A stretch of DNA of 64,000 bases from Clostridia bacterium (GTDB lineage Bacteria; Bacillota; Clostridia; Oscillospirales; Acutalibacteraceae), in contig JAFQBE010000035.1 in assembly GCA_017416765.1 (NCBI GenBank), positions 1 to 64,000 of the forward strand. The letters run 5' to 3'. Position 1 is the stretch's first letter; each line of letters opens with the position of its first letter. The notes under the pieces were generated by a model. The model ran no database searches, was not told where the DNA came from, and saw only the letters and a list, made by a program, of their open reading frames with translations. Both the position numbers and the translations under genes were made by a program. Positions 43,213 through 51,021 of this stretch are shown here, in pieces.

Positions 43213-44505
43213 ATGGAAAAAATAGTAATCAACGGCTCAACCCCGCTTCGCGGCGAAGTTGAAATAAGCGGCGCAAAAAACGCAGTCGTCGCCATACTCC
43301 CGGCAACCATCCTTGCGCAGGATGTCTGCCGTATCGAGAATATTCCCGATATCAGCGACGTTTCCATGATGGTTAAAATCCTTTCTCAGCTTGGTGCGGA
43401 TGTTAAAATGATTAACCGCTCCACGCTCGAAATTGATACACGCAATATAAATTCATTCATCGTTCCCAACGAAATGACAAAGCATCTGCGCGCATCATAC
43501 TATATGCTCGGCGCGCTGCTCGGCAGATTCAGCATGGCAAAGGTTTCAATGCCCGGCGGCTGCTGGTTCGGTGTGCGCCCGATTGACCTGCACCTGCGCG
43601 GCTTTGAGCTGCTCGGCGGCAAGGTTTCAATTGACAACGCTATGGTAAACGTAACGGCGGACAAGCTTATCGGCTCCGCAATTTATATGGATACGGTATC
43701 CGTCGGTGCTACGGTAAATGTTATGCTTGCCGCAGTTAAAGCAAAGGGGCTTACCATTATTGAAAATGCCGCCCGTGAACCTCACATTGTTGACCTTGCT
43801 AACTTCCTCAACTCCATGGGTGCGGATGTGCGCGGTGCCGGTACGGATGTTATCAAAATCCGCGGCGTAGAAAAGCTTCACGGCTGCACATATTCCATTA
43901 TCCCCGACCAGATTGAGGCAGGCACATACATGGTAGCTGCCGCCGCAACCAAGGGCGATGTGCTTATTAAAAATGTTATCCCCAAGCACCTCGAATCAAT
44001 AACCAAAAAGCTTATTGACTGCGGTGTTGAGGTTGAAGAATTTGACGAAGCTGTCAGAGTAAGCTGTTCCGGACGCCCGATGAAATGCAACGTAAAAACA
44101 ATGCCGCATCCCGGCTTCCCGACCGATATGCAGCCGCAGATGACTGTACTGCTCGCACTTGCAGACGGTACAAGCATTGTTTCCGAAAGCGTATGGGACA
44201 ACCGCTTCCGCTATATCGACCAGCTTACACGCATGGGTGCAAACATCAGCGTTGAAGGCAAGGTTGCCATAGTTCAGGGCGTTGAAAAGCTGCAGGGTGC
44301 GCCCGTCGGTGCAGACGACCTTCGCGCAGGCGCAGCAATGCTTATTGCGGGCTTTGCTGCTGAAGGCGAAACAATAATTGAAAACATTTCACATATCGAC
44401 AGAGGTTATGAACGCTTTGTTGAAAAGTTTACTGCGCTCGGCGGTGATATCAGAAGGGTAGAATTCCCGGATGACGATAAGGCCGAAGCAGAAAATGCAG
44501 GTTAA
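43213..44505 (+). CDS. murA: UDP-N-acetylglucosamine 1-carboxyvinyltransferase
   Basis: First committed enzyme of peptidoglycan synthesis: enolpyruvyl transfer from PEP to UDP-GlcNAc, the target of fosfomycin. The 430 residues fit the family. The catalytic Cys117 lies in MPGGCWFGVRPIDLH, the N-terminal GEVEISGAKNAVVAILPATIL is standard, and FPTDMQPQMTVLLALADG is the late signature. AAAGGAG (43191-43197) is about 15 nt from the ATG, longer than usual. It starts an operon with the walJ-like and rlmH genes (gaps of 3 and 0 bp). Confidence 0.95.
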   Translation: MEKIVINGSTPLRGEVEISGAKNAVVAILPATILAQDVCRIENIPDISDVSMMVKILSQLGADVKMINRSTLEIDTRNINSFIVPNEMTKHLRASYYMLGALLGRFSMAKVSMPGGCWFGVRPIDLHLRGFELLGGKVSIDNAMVNVTADKLIGSAIYMDTVSVGATVNVMLAAVKAKGLTIIENAAREPHIVDLANFLNSMGADVRGAGTDVIKIRGVEKLHGCTYSIIPDQIEAGTYMVAAAATKGDVLIKNVIPKHLESITKKLIDCGVEVEEFDEAVRVSCSGRPMKCNVKTMPHPGFPTDMQPQMTVLLALADGTSIVSESVWDNRFRYIDQLTRMGANISVEGKVAIVQGVEKLQGAPVGADDLRAGAAMLIAGFAAEGETIIENISHIDRGYERFVEKFTALGGDIRRVEFPDDDKAEAENAG

Positions 44506-44508
44506 ATT

Positions 44509-45300
44509 ATGGCACGATTCTGTTCACTTTTTTCCTCCAGCAGCGGCAACTGTATTTATGTCGGTCAGCCGGAGGGCGGAATATTAATAGATGTCGGCGT
44601 TAGCGCAAAGCGTACCGCCGAAACACTTGATTGCATCGGCGTTGATATAAACAGCGTCGGCGCAATTTTTGTTACCCACGAGCATTCCGACCATGTTTCG
44701 GGTGTGCGTGTGCTTGCTTCAAAGCACAAAATTCCCGTTTATTCAAGCGCAGGCACGCTTGAAGCAATGGCAGAGGGCGGAATACTCAACGGTAAATTTC
44801 CTGCGGAAGAAATAAACAAGCAGGGTATGGAAGTAAACGGTATGTTTATCCGCCCGTTTCACACTCCGCACGACAGCCGCGAAAGCCTCGGCTACACAAT
44901 TGAAACGGCAGACGGCAACCGCATAGCCATTGCAACCGACATAGGCACAATAACCGACGAGGTTTTAAACAACATTACCTGCAGCCAGCTTGTACTGCTT
45001 GAAAGCAACCACGATATAAGAATGCTGCAGAATAACCCGAATTATCCCTATATGCTCAAACGGCGCATACTGTCAAATCAGGGTCACCTTTCCAACGATA
45101 TGTGCGCTAAAACCGCACAGACCCTCATAGAAAGCGGTACAACGCGGTTGATTTTAGGTCACCTCAGCAAGGAAAACAACCTGCCCGAGCTTGCCTACCA
45201 GACAACGGCATCAGCCCTTTCAACCAAGGGTATGCAGGAGGGCAGCGATTACATACTGCGCGTTGCCGGAGTAGGCAACCCGAAAATGATGGTGTTTTAA
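44509..45300 (+). CDS. MBL-fold metallo-hydrolase, WalJ/YycJ-like
   Basis: Metallo-beta-lactamase-fold protein of 263 residues, YycJ/WalJ type. The metal motif THEHSDHVSG, the second site FHTPHDSRESLG and the Asp in IATDIGT are intact, and the N-terminus ARFCSLFSSSSGNCIYVG is characteristic. In Bacillus relatives it is linked to the WalRK wall-stress locus and to DNA/replication coordination. Its place between murA and rlmH fits the usual yycJ-rlmH neighbourhood, although walRK is absent here. Confidence 0.88.
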   Translation: MARFCSLFSSSSGNCIYVGQPEGGILIDVGVSAKRTAETLDCIGVDINSVGAIFVTHEHSDHVSGVRVLASKHKIPVYSSAGTLEAMAEGGILNGKFPAEEINKQGMEVNGMFIRPFHTPHDSRESLGYTIETADGNRIAIATDIGTITDEVLNNITCSQLVLLESNHDIRMLQNNPNYPYMLKRRILSNQGHLSNDMCAKTAQTLIESGTTRLILGHLSKENNLPELAYQTTASALSTKGMQEGSDYILRVAGVGNPKMMVF

Positions 45301-45780
45301 ATGAATGTAACGGTAATTTGTTTAGGCAAGCTGAAAGAAAGCTATCTGCGTGATGCCTGCGCGGAATACACCAAACGGCTTGGTGCATTCTGCAAAATAA
45401 ATATTGTTGAGCTCAACCCCGTAAAGCTGCCCGACAATCCATCGCAAGCGCAGATTGACGCGGCACTTGATACAGAAGCTAAGCTGATAACCGAAAAAAT
45501 TCCCAAGGGTGCGGCAATTTTTGCAATGTGCATTGAGGGTAAGCAGTATTCTTCCGAAAAATTCAGCACCCTGCTTGAAAATGCAGGTGTTGAAGGCGGT
45601 GCAAATGCCGTATTCATAATCGGCAGCAGCTTCGGACTCAGCGAAAAAATAAAAAAAATGAGCAAATACAAGCTTTCCATGTCCGAAATGACCTTTCCGC
45701 ACCAGCTTGCCCGTGTAATGCTGCTTGAACAAATTTACAGAGCCTTTCAGATTTCAAGCGGCGGGAAATACCATAAATGA
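45301..45780 (+). CDS. rlmH: 23S rRNA pseudouridine1915 N3-methyltransferase
   Basis: SPOUT-class methyltransferase of 159 residues (RlmH/YbeA) that methylates a pseudouridine in helix 69 of 23S rRNA. The N-terminal VTVICLGKLKESYLRDACAE, the SAM knot FIIGSSFGLSE (Ser where Gly is usual) and the C-terminal ARVMLLEQIYRAFQISSG with the final YHK are family hallmarks. The ATG follows the walJ-like stop with no gap, so translation is coupled. A long hairpin (45779-45801) starts at the stop codon. Confidence 0.93.
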   Translation: MNVTVICLGKLKESYLRDACAEYTKRLGAFCKINIVELNPVKLPDNPSQAQIDAALDTEAKLITEKIPKGAAIFAMCIEGKQYSSEKFSTLLENAGVEGGANAVFIIGSSFGLSEKIKKMSKYKLSMSEMTFPHQLARVMLLEQIYRAFQISSGGKYHK

Positions 45781-45981
45781 AGTTGAGCAAAGCTCAACTT
45801 CAGCGATATAAATCCCTTACGGGATTTGCGATATATTGCGTTGCAATGCGATATACCTGGCGGTGCGATATACGCTGCGGCGTACGGGGATTTATATCAT
45901 ATCGCAGGCGAGATTTATCGAGCCTATATCGCAATTTCAGAATGAAATTATATAGCATTTGCCGTCAGGCAAATATATCGC
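45779..45981. repeat. Hairpin array punctuated by GCGATATA
   Basis: A noncoding array starting at the rlmH stop. GCGATATA occurs at 45803, 45828, 45848 and 45865 on the plus strand, then as its complement TATATCGC at 45925 and 45974. Different short palindromes lie between: GAAGTTGAGC-AAA-GCTCAACTTC (45779-45801), AAATCCC-ttac-GGGATTT (45810-45827), TTGC-gtt-GCAA (45836-45846), CGC-tgcg-GCG (45873-45882) and ATTTGCC-gtca-GGCAAAT. It could act as a terminator or 3'-end element, or be a mobile intergenic repeat. It is not a CRISPR array: the 'spacers' are themselves palindromes and only about 10-20 nt long. Confidence 0.75.
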
Positions 45982-45990
45982 AAACTGTTA

Positions 45991-46021
45991 AACAACGCAC
46001 ACTTTTACGGTGTGCGTTGTT
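45991..46021. terminator. Terminator of the gene at 46025
   Basis: A 12-bp stem AACAACGCACAC / GTGTGCGTTGTT (45991-46002 with 46010-46021) with a 7-nt loop, between convergent transcripts. Confidence 0.8.
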
Positions 46022-46024
46022 TTA

Positions 46025-46558
46025 TTATTCACTTTCTTCGGGAACTTTAAGCCATGTAGCATCGTGACAAAGTCCTGCTATTTTAAGCTTTGTATAATCT
46101 TCGTTGAATTCGTATATGTAGCACTGTGTGCCGGGTCTTGCTTTTTCACCTGCGCCCGAATAAACAACGACCAAATTGTCACCTTCAAAATACCATGTTC
46201 CGTCACCGCTTCCAAATTCATAAAATTCCGGGTGCAGACACGGTTCATATTCGGGATTTCTGCCACAGTAGTAGCCCTTGCAGGTGCCGTCAGGAAAAAA
46301 TTCATACTCGTAATAATATTCAAACAGGGTTTTCCAACGCCCGATTATTGCTTCTTCATGCGGTATAATTACAGGCTCGCGTTTAGGTTTTTCTTTAACA
46401 AACAAAGGCTCAGCGCAGTAGTTGCAGTAGGTTGCATAAATGTTATTGGGCTTTTTGCAGCTTTTACAAAAGCCGCCGAAAGCGGCAACGGCAAACGAAG
46501 CAACAATTATACAAGCTAATATACAAGTTAAAATTTTTTCTATTTTGGTTAATTTCAT
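46025..46558 (-). CDS. Membrane-anchored zinc-ribbon protein with lipocalin-like domain
   Basis: A 177-residue protein starting MKLTKIEKI, with one N-terminal membrane helix (ILTCILACIIVASFAVAAFG), a zinc ribbon (CKSCKK ... CNYC), a basic linker and a beta-rich domain (IIGRWKTLFEYYYEYEFFPDGTCKGYY, GTWYFEGDNLVVVYSG, YIYEFNEDYTKLKI) of the lipocalin-like/DUF5640 style. The function is unknown. The ATG at 46558 has GAGGAT 6 nt upstream and is favoured over an in-frame start at 46606, which lies inside the leader terminator. The leader carries a structured RNA element and a terminator hairpin (46586-46752), so expression may be controlled by attenuation. Confidence 0.7.
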   Translation of the reverse strand: MKLTKIEKILTCILACIIVASFAVAAFGGFCKSCKKPNNIYATYCNYCAEPLFVKEKPKREPVIIPHEEAIIGRWKTLFEYYYEYEFFPDGTCKGYYCGRNPEYEPCLHPEFYEFGSGDGTWYFEGDNLVVVYSGAGEKARPGTQCYIYEFNEDYTKLKIAGLCHDATWLKVPEESE

Positions 46559-46585
46559 TTCTTTATCCTCTAATAAAATAAAAAA

Positions 46586-46605
46586 TGCGCAGCCGAAGCT
46601 ACGCA
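46586..46605 (-). terminator. UUCG-loop intrinsic terminator in the leader of the 46025-46558 gene
   Basis: Minus strand: TGCGTAGC-TTCG-GCTGCGCA, an 8-bp stem (one G-U) with the very stable C(UUCG)G loop, directly followed by TTTTTTATTTT. The gene's ribosome site lies a few bases beyond, so the hairpin sits between promoter and gene. Confidence 0.85.
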
Positions 46606-46629
46606 CGAAAAATACGCAGCTCTGCTGTC

Positions 46630-46752
46630 GCCAAACAAAAATCTACATACCCACATAGCAGCGTGTGCAGAAACAGAGCATCTGTATTTTTACCTGAATT
46701 AGATAAAAATACACACGCCTGATGCGGGTAAAATATTCGATTTTTGTTTGGC
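46630..46752 (-). ncRNA. Candidate structured RNA (leader regulator or small RNA)
   Basis: Closed by a perfect 14-bp inverted repeat, GCCAAACAAAAATC / GATTTTTGTTTGGC (46752-46739 with 46643-46630). Inside, read on the minus strand: TACCC (46652-46648 complement arm) pairs with GGGTA; the hairpin TGTATTTTTA / TAAAAATACA spans 46713-46683; and two further helices, GCATC:GATGC and GCGTG:CACGC, cross each other, so they are alternatives or a pseudoknot. A promoter at 46760-46788 would start transcription at the first base of the element. A strong terminator follows 24 nt later. No known riboswitch class was recognised; a 6S-like regulatory RNA is another reading. Confidence 0.6.
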
Positions 46753-46759
46753 AACTATA

Positions 46760-46788
46760 AGTTTACCACACAAAGTTTATTTATTCAA
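46760..46788 (-). promoter_or_regulatory. Promoter of the candidate structured RNA
   Basis: Minus-strand TTGAAT (46788-46783), 17-bp spacer, TAAACT (46765-46760) with an extended TGG. The predicted start (~46753) coincides with the 5' edge of the RNA element. Confidence 0.55.
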
Positions 46789-46838
46789 GAAAAATTTAAC
46801 CAAATAGAAATTACGCTGTTGTTTTATGTAAACCGTTT

Positions 46839-46908
46839 GGACAATTCACGAATTGTCCGCCGTAAAAGGAATATGATTGTGAATTACGGACGATTCATGA
46901 ATCGCCCC
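46839..46908. repeat. Paired palindromic repeats
   Basis: GGACAATTC-ac-GAATTGTCC (46839-46858) and, 30 nt on, a GGACGATTCATGAATCGCCC unit (46888-46907) followed by CTACAT. The second is an imperfect copy of the palindrome at 31514-31539. The remaining 46559-47011 gap is explained by the RNA element, its promoter and the terminator at 46943. Confidence 0.7.
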
Positions 46909-46942
46909 TACATACGGATAAACAATTCCCGTCAACTGCAAA

Positions 46943-46976
46943 ACCCGCAGGTTGAAATTTAACTCAACCTGCGGGT
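46943..46976 (-). terminator. Terminator of the EEP phosphodiesterase gene
   Basis: A 13-bp stem ACCCGCAGGTTGA / TCAACCTGCGGGT (46943-46955 with 46964-46976), followed on the minus strand by TTTTGC. Confidence 0.85.
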
Positions 46977-47011
46977 CAGTGTTTTATTCAGCTAATCAGA
47001 TAAGGAAAAAT

Positions 47012-48541
47012 TCATCTGAAATCGAAATTTGTGAAAATTTTAATCAGCACTCTGAATATCCATGTGATGGTTTTGATGAAATTATTTTCTGACTCTTCAA
47101 CAACTTCAAGCTGCTGTGTATCCTCTGTGAAAGCTGCAGTTTTGACAAAGGTAAATTCACATACTGCACCTGAATGGTCTGATACGGGCTGACCGTTTTT
47201 ATCCAGAACCTGAACATATTCAAAGCTTGTCGGCGCAACGCTTACTCCGTTGCTGCTCTTGTACATAAACCTTTCAACCGAATCCCAATTACCCCAGCCA
47301 CTTATACCAGAATCATACCATTTCTGATAATTGAAATAATCTCCACCGTTGTGAAGCTCGTTCCAAGCATCCTTCAAGCCACACTGTTCCTGGAAATAGA
47401 AATACATATCGCTGTCATAATTACAGCTGTGCATATAGGTGTTGAAATCGCCTGTTACGATTACGGGGCGGTCATTTTCTGCAGACCTTTCAAAGATAAA
47501 ATCAACAATCTGCTGATACTGCTTTTCTCTTGCTACAATAGAACCTTCATCAGAAAAAGCATCTGCATGGAGATTATAAAAATCAACATAAATACCTTCA
47601 CCAATATCAATTACCGTATAAATAAAGCCTTTTGGCGTTAGTTCATCAGCACCGTTAGCTAAAACACCGCAGGCATCATTCCACGCTACACGCGTTTCAT
47701 TATATATCGGCATGGATTTTGTAAAGATATTCAAACCGTCGCCGCCGGGCACACCGCCGGTGTGGTTGGTCATATAGTTATAGCCTTCAAGTCCTGAAAC
47801 AAGCTTGTTGTGATAATTGAAATCTTCCTGTACGGCAACTATATCGTAACCGTTTTTAACAATAAAATCTGCCGAAACTGTCTGCTGCGACGGCATGTTT
47901 ATAATCGGCAAACCCGAAACATTGTAGTTGAAAGCTTTTACGGTAACTTTATCCGGGCTGCTATAATCAACAAGCTCAATTTCAAAGAAATCTGTATAAG
48001 TATTTCCATTGCATTCGTATATGAGTTTCCAATAAATTTTATTGTAATCCTTGAATCCGCTGACTCCTTTGCCCATCAACAAATTCCTGTAAAGAACGCC
48101 GTAGTCATCCTGTTCTGCTGTAGATTCTCTTCTTATAAATGTAACGGGCTTGGTAAAATCGACTTCGCCGTTTTCATCCTTTCCCCAATAGCCGCTGTTA
48201 ACCTGGGGATTAATGCGGAAACCGAACCATTCCCCATCTTCATCAAGTGAAAGCAATACCTCTGCCTTTGTTGTTCCGGCAGGAAAAACTATGGTATAGC
48301 CAAGGTCATTTATATCCTTCGATATGGCATAGTCACCTGCATCGCTTGTGTCCTTTACATTATAATCTGCAAAACTCGGGAACTGCATGGTGTGGTCTGC
48401 AGATTTAAAAAGCACCTTCTCAATTGTAACCTGTACACCTGATTCGGTTTCAAAATATTCTGCATTTGCAACTATACCTGAAAAGCAAAAACAGCTTAAA
48501 ACCAATATAACAGCAATATTGAAAGAAACAAATCTTTTCAT
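47012..48541 (-). CDS. Secreted endonuclease/exonuclease/phosphatase-family phosphodiesterase
   Basis: Exported 509-residue protein with a signal peptide (MKRFVSFNIAVILVLSCFCFS) and two parts. Residues ~30-215 form an unassigned beta-rich domain (GEWFGFRINPQVNSGYWGKD). Residues ~220-470 form a metal-dependent EEP domain with KAFNYNVSG, VAVQEDF, DFYNLHADAF, VIVTGDFNTY and the terminal VSDHSGAV. The family includes sphingomyelinases, DNases and inositol phosphatases; the extracellular setting fits a phospholipase C/sphingomyelinase-like or nuclease role, undecided. The C-terminus is hydrophobic (FIKTITWIFRVLIKIFTNF), like that of the esterase at 166-1212. GGAG precedes the ATG. It follows the GPH transporter at 37 bp. 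Confidence 0.8.
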   Translation of the reverse strand: MKRFVSFNIAVILVLSCFCFSGIVANAEYFETESGVQVTIEKVLFKSADHTMQFPSFADYNVKDTSDAGDYAISKDINDLGYTIVFPAGTTKAEVLLSLDEDGEWFGFRINPQVNSGYWGKDENGEVDFTKPVTFIRRESTAEQDDYGVLYRNLLMGKGVSGFKDYNKIYWKLIYECNGNTYTDFFEIELVDYSSPDKVTVKAFNYNVSGLPIINMPSQQTVSADFIVKNGYDIVAVQEDFNYHNKLVSGLEGYNYMTNHTGGVPGGDGLNIFTKSMPIYNETRVAWNDACGVLANGADELTPKGFIYTVIDIGEGIYVDFYNLHADAFSDEGSIVAREKQYQQIVDFIFERSAENDRPVIVTGDFNTYMHSCNYDSDMYFYFQEQCGLKDAWNELHNGGDYFNYQKWYDSGISGWGNWDSVERFMYKSSNGVSVAPTSFEYVQVLDKNGQPVSDHSGAVCEFTFVKTAAFTEDTQQLEVVEESENNFIKTITWIFRVLIKIFTNFDFR

Positions 48542-48578
48542 GGAGCATTCTCCTTTACCGTAAAATTAATCAGCGAAC

Positions 48579-50999
48579 TTATTTTTTGTTCTTGCGGTTT
48601 GCGCGAAGCTGTGCGGCGTGTTCTTTTTCGGCGGCTTCCTTGCGTGCTGCTTCTTCAGCGGCAAGGCGTTCAGCCTCCTCGTAGCGGACCTTTGCTTCGT
48701 CATACATTGCGGCAATTTCATCGTAATGGGTGTAGTTTTCTGCCATTACAACAAGCTTCTTTGCGTCGGTATACGGCTTTGCGGCACGGTTAAAAAGTGA
48801 ACTATCGTCCGTTGCCTTTTTAAGTGCTTTTTCAATTTCCTTAGCTTCAGCCTTGTACTGCTTGATAAGTGCCATTGCTTCTTCGGCGGCGGGCTTGTTC
48901 TTTTCATCCCTTGCCTTGTAATAAGCATCATAAGCCTTATCAATCTTTTCGTTGATTGCATCTTCCTGCTCAAAAAGCTTATCAAACGCGGTGTTTTCAA
49001 CCTTTTCAATATCAAGGCCGTTCGGGAAGTGCTTCTTTGCAACCTTCTTTGCGTAAAGGCATTCCTTGATTCGTGTAATTTCTGCCTTGCGGTATGCCTT
49101 TTCCTCCTCCGTTGCGGTTGAAAGCACCTTTGCTGCAGCAAGGTCAGCCTTTGTAACTGTAAAGGTGTGGTTGATGCCTTCAGCTACAAACAGCTTTGCG
49201 TTTTCAAGCTGTGCCTTACCCTGAACGGTGTTGAAGCGGTTGAGTTCATCAACAACAAACTGCGAAACAATAATTTTTTCGTTGTGTTCAAGTGCCTGCT
49301 TTCTTGCTTTGCGGGCAGCCTTCTTTTCTTCCTTTGTCTTTGCCGCCTTGAGTGCCGATTTATCAACAGGGAGCTTTTCCTTAACGGAATATTCTCTGGC
49401 TTCGCGGACAAGCTCAATAGCCTTTACAAGGTCCTTATCGCTGAGTGCGTTTCTGCCGTAATCTTCAAACAGCGCACGCACCTGAAGCACCTTTACCATA
49501 CCCTTCTGCTTTACTTCCGACAAATCGTAGAAGAAATAGGGTATAACATTCATTGCCGCACCGACAACTGCAGTCATAATAAGCACGGCGAAAATGCTGA
49601 TAAAGGTTGGTCTGTGGTAAAGAACATTATAAACATTATCGGGCTGTTCGAGAACAACACCCGAAGCTAAAATTTCGGGCATAAGCTCGGCAAGCTTTGC
49701 ATCGTTAAAGCCGACAACCTCATATATTGCGGACTGAACGCTCGTTGTAGCCATTGTTACAACGCTGCCGATAAGACCTACTGCGGCAAACATACCGTCA
49801 ATTCGTTCACCCGTAACATACTGCTGATAGTCGCGGATATCGGCATTGAGGCTGGGCGTGAGAATGTGGGCAAAGGAGCCGACAAGCGCATTCATCCACA
49901 GGCACATCATTGCAAGCCATATCATGATTGATGCATCCGCATATTTTACAACAGGATAGAGTGCCGCAATAAACACAATGTTCATTGCATTTGTAAAAAT
50001 AAGTGTGTTTTTCTTACCGAATTTTTTGATTGAGAAGGGAGCGAGCAGCATACCCCAGAAGGAAGCGTTGCCGTAAATTGTAGTTAGCAATGCATACTGC
50101 GCAGATGTGCAGGCGTTCTGGTAAGTATAGAGCCAGCCGAGAATGCTGTTTGCCATGCTTTCAAGGAAACCGACCCAGCCTGCAAGGGAAATAATCCAGA
50201 AATATTTGTTTTTCATAACGGCACGGAATGCATCAATAAACTTGATGCGGACAACATGGGTACGTGCCTGAATGATTTTTTCTTTCGTGTTTTTATAGAG
50301 AACAAAGCTGATTAAGAAGCCGATAATGAGTAGAGGTGTCCATACATAGCGGTAGATTCGGATATCGTAAAGGTCTCTTTTGCCTGTGATTATTTCGCCT
50401 ATAATCGGAACAACAGCGTTAATAATCGTAGGCGCAAGCGAATCCGAAACAGCACGGATTGCAAGAACATTGGAGCGTTCCTGCGTGTTGGACGACAGAA
50501 CGGAAACATAGTTATCGTAAGCATCGTACAGGAAATTGTAGAAGAACTGGAAGCCGATGTTGAAGAAAACAACGGTTGCAATTTTTCCTATATCGCCCAT
50601 ATGCTCGTACGGCGCCCAGATGTAACCGATTGAAAGCAGCACCGTGGGCAGACCCATGCTGATGATATATGGGCGGTACTTACCCTTACGGCTGCGGGAA
50701 TTATCTATAATTTTTGCACGCAGCATAGTCAGCGGGAAGCCCACAAGCACGCTTGCAACATAAATTGCGTACATCTGCATGGGCTTTATGCCTATTGTGT
50801 TACCGACAAAGGCATTGTTCGCCGAAATAATTGCGGCCTGAACAAATGTGATTATCGTCTTTACACCGAAACCGCCGACAGACAGCGAAACGATTTCCTT
50901 ATAGTTCATGTAGTTGCCAAGCGGCGGAGTACGCCAGTAGGTACGCATCTTGGAAACACCGGTTTTAACGGTATTAATTCCTTTTTTTATTAACGACAC
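48579..50999 (-). CDS. GPH-family transporter with ~300-residue cytoplasmic C-terminal extension
   Basis: An 806-residue protein. Residues ~1-500 are a twelve-helix glycoside-pentoside-hexuronide:cation symporter-type domain (RAKIIDNSRSRKGKYRPYI is the loop 2-3 motif; FFYNFLYDAYDNYVSVLS; MANSILGWLYTYQN). Residues ~500-806 have no membrane helices and are highly charged, rich in Lys, Ala and Glu (KEEKKAARKARKQALEHNEK, and YEEAERLAAEEAARKEAAEK near the end), so probably long helices or coiled coil. GPH proteins are normally 450-500 residues; some family members carry a regulatory PTS IIA-like domain, but this tail shows no such sequence. It follows the epimerase gene at 22 bp. Confidence 0.8.
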   Translation of the reverse strand: MSLIKKGINTVKTGVSKMRTYWRTPPLGNYMNYKEIVSLSVGGFGVKTIITFVQAAIISANNAFVGNTIGIKPMQMYAIYVASVLVGFPLTMLRAKIIDNSRSRKGKYRPYIISMGLPTVLLSIGYIWAPYEHMGDIGKIATVVFFNIGFQFFYNFLYDAYDNYVSVLSSNTQERSNVLAIRAVSDSLAPTIINAVVPIIGEIITGKRDLYDIRIYRYVWTPLLIIGFLISFVLYKNTKEKIIQARTHVVRIKFIDAFRAVMKNKYFWIISLAGWVGFLESMANSILGWLYTYQNACTSAQYALLTTIYGNASFWGMLLAPFSIKKFGKKNTLIFTNAMNIVFIAALYPVVKYADASIMIWLAMMCLWMNALVGSFAHILTPSLNADIRDYQQYVTGERIDGMFAAVGLIGSVVTMATTSVQSAIYEVVGFNDAKLAELMPEILASGVVLEQPDNVYNVLYHRPTFISIFAVLIMTAVVGAAMNVIPYFFYDLSEVKQKGMVKVLQVRALFEDYGRNALSDKDLVKAIELVREAREYSVKEKLPVDKSALKAAKTKEEKKAARKARKQALEHNEKIIVSQFVVDELNRFNTVQGKAQLENAKLFVAEGINHTFTVTKADLAAAKVLSTATEEEKAYRKAEITRIKECLYAKKVAKKHFPNGLDIEKVENTAFDKLFEQEDAINEKIDKAYDAYYKARDEKNKPAAEEAMALIKQYKAEAKEIEKALKKATDDSSLFNRAAKPYTDAKKLVVMAENYTHYDEIAAMYDEAKVRYEEAERLAAEEAARKEAAEKEHAAQLRANRKNKK

Positions 51000-51021
51000 A
51001 GCTTTTCACCTGCTTTTAATC

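Noticed and set aside
45779-45981. CRISPR array
   Set aside because: The repeated word is only 8 nt, changes orientation, and the intervals are palindromic and of unequal length; no cas genes are nearby.
45777-46067. A 96-codon ORF across the hairpin array
   Set aside because: It starts inside rlmH, is made of the hairpin and GCGATATA words and has no ribosome site; the repeat explains it.
46744-46962. A 72-codon ORF over the promoter and palindromes
   Set aside because: It crosses the promoter, two palindromes and a terminator arm, with no ribosome site.
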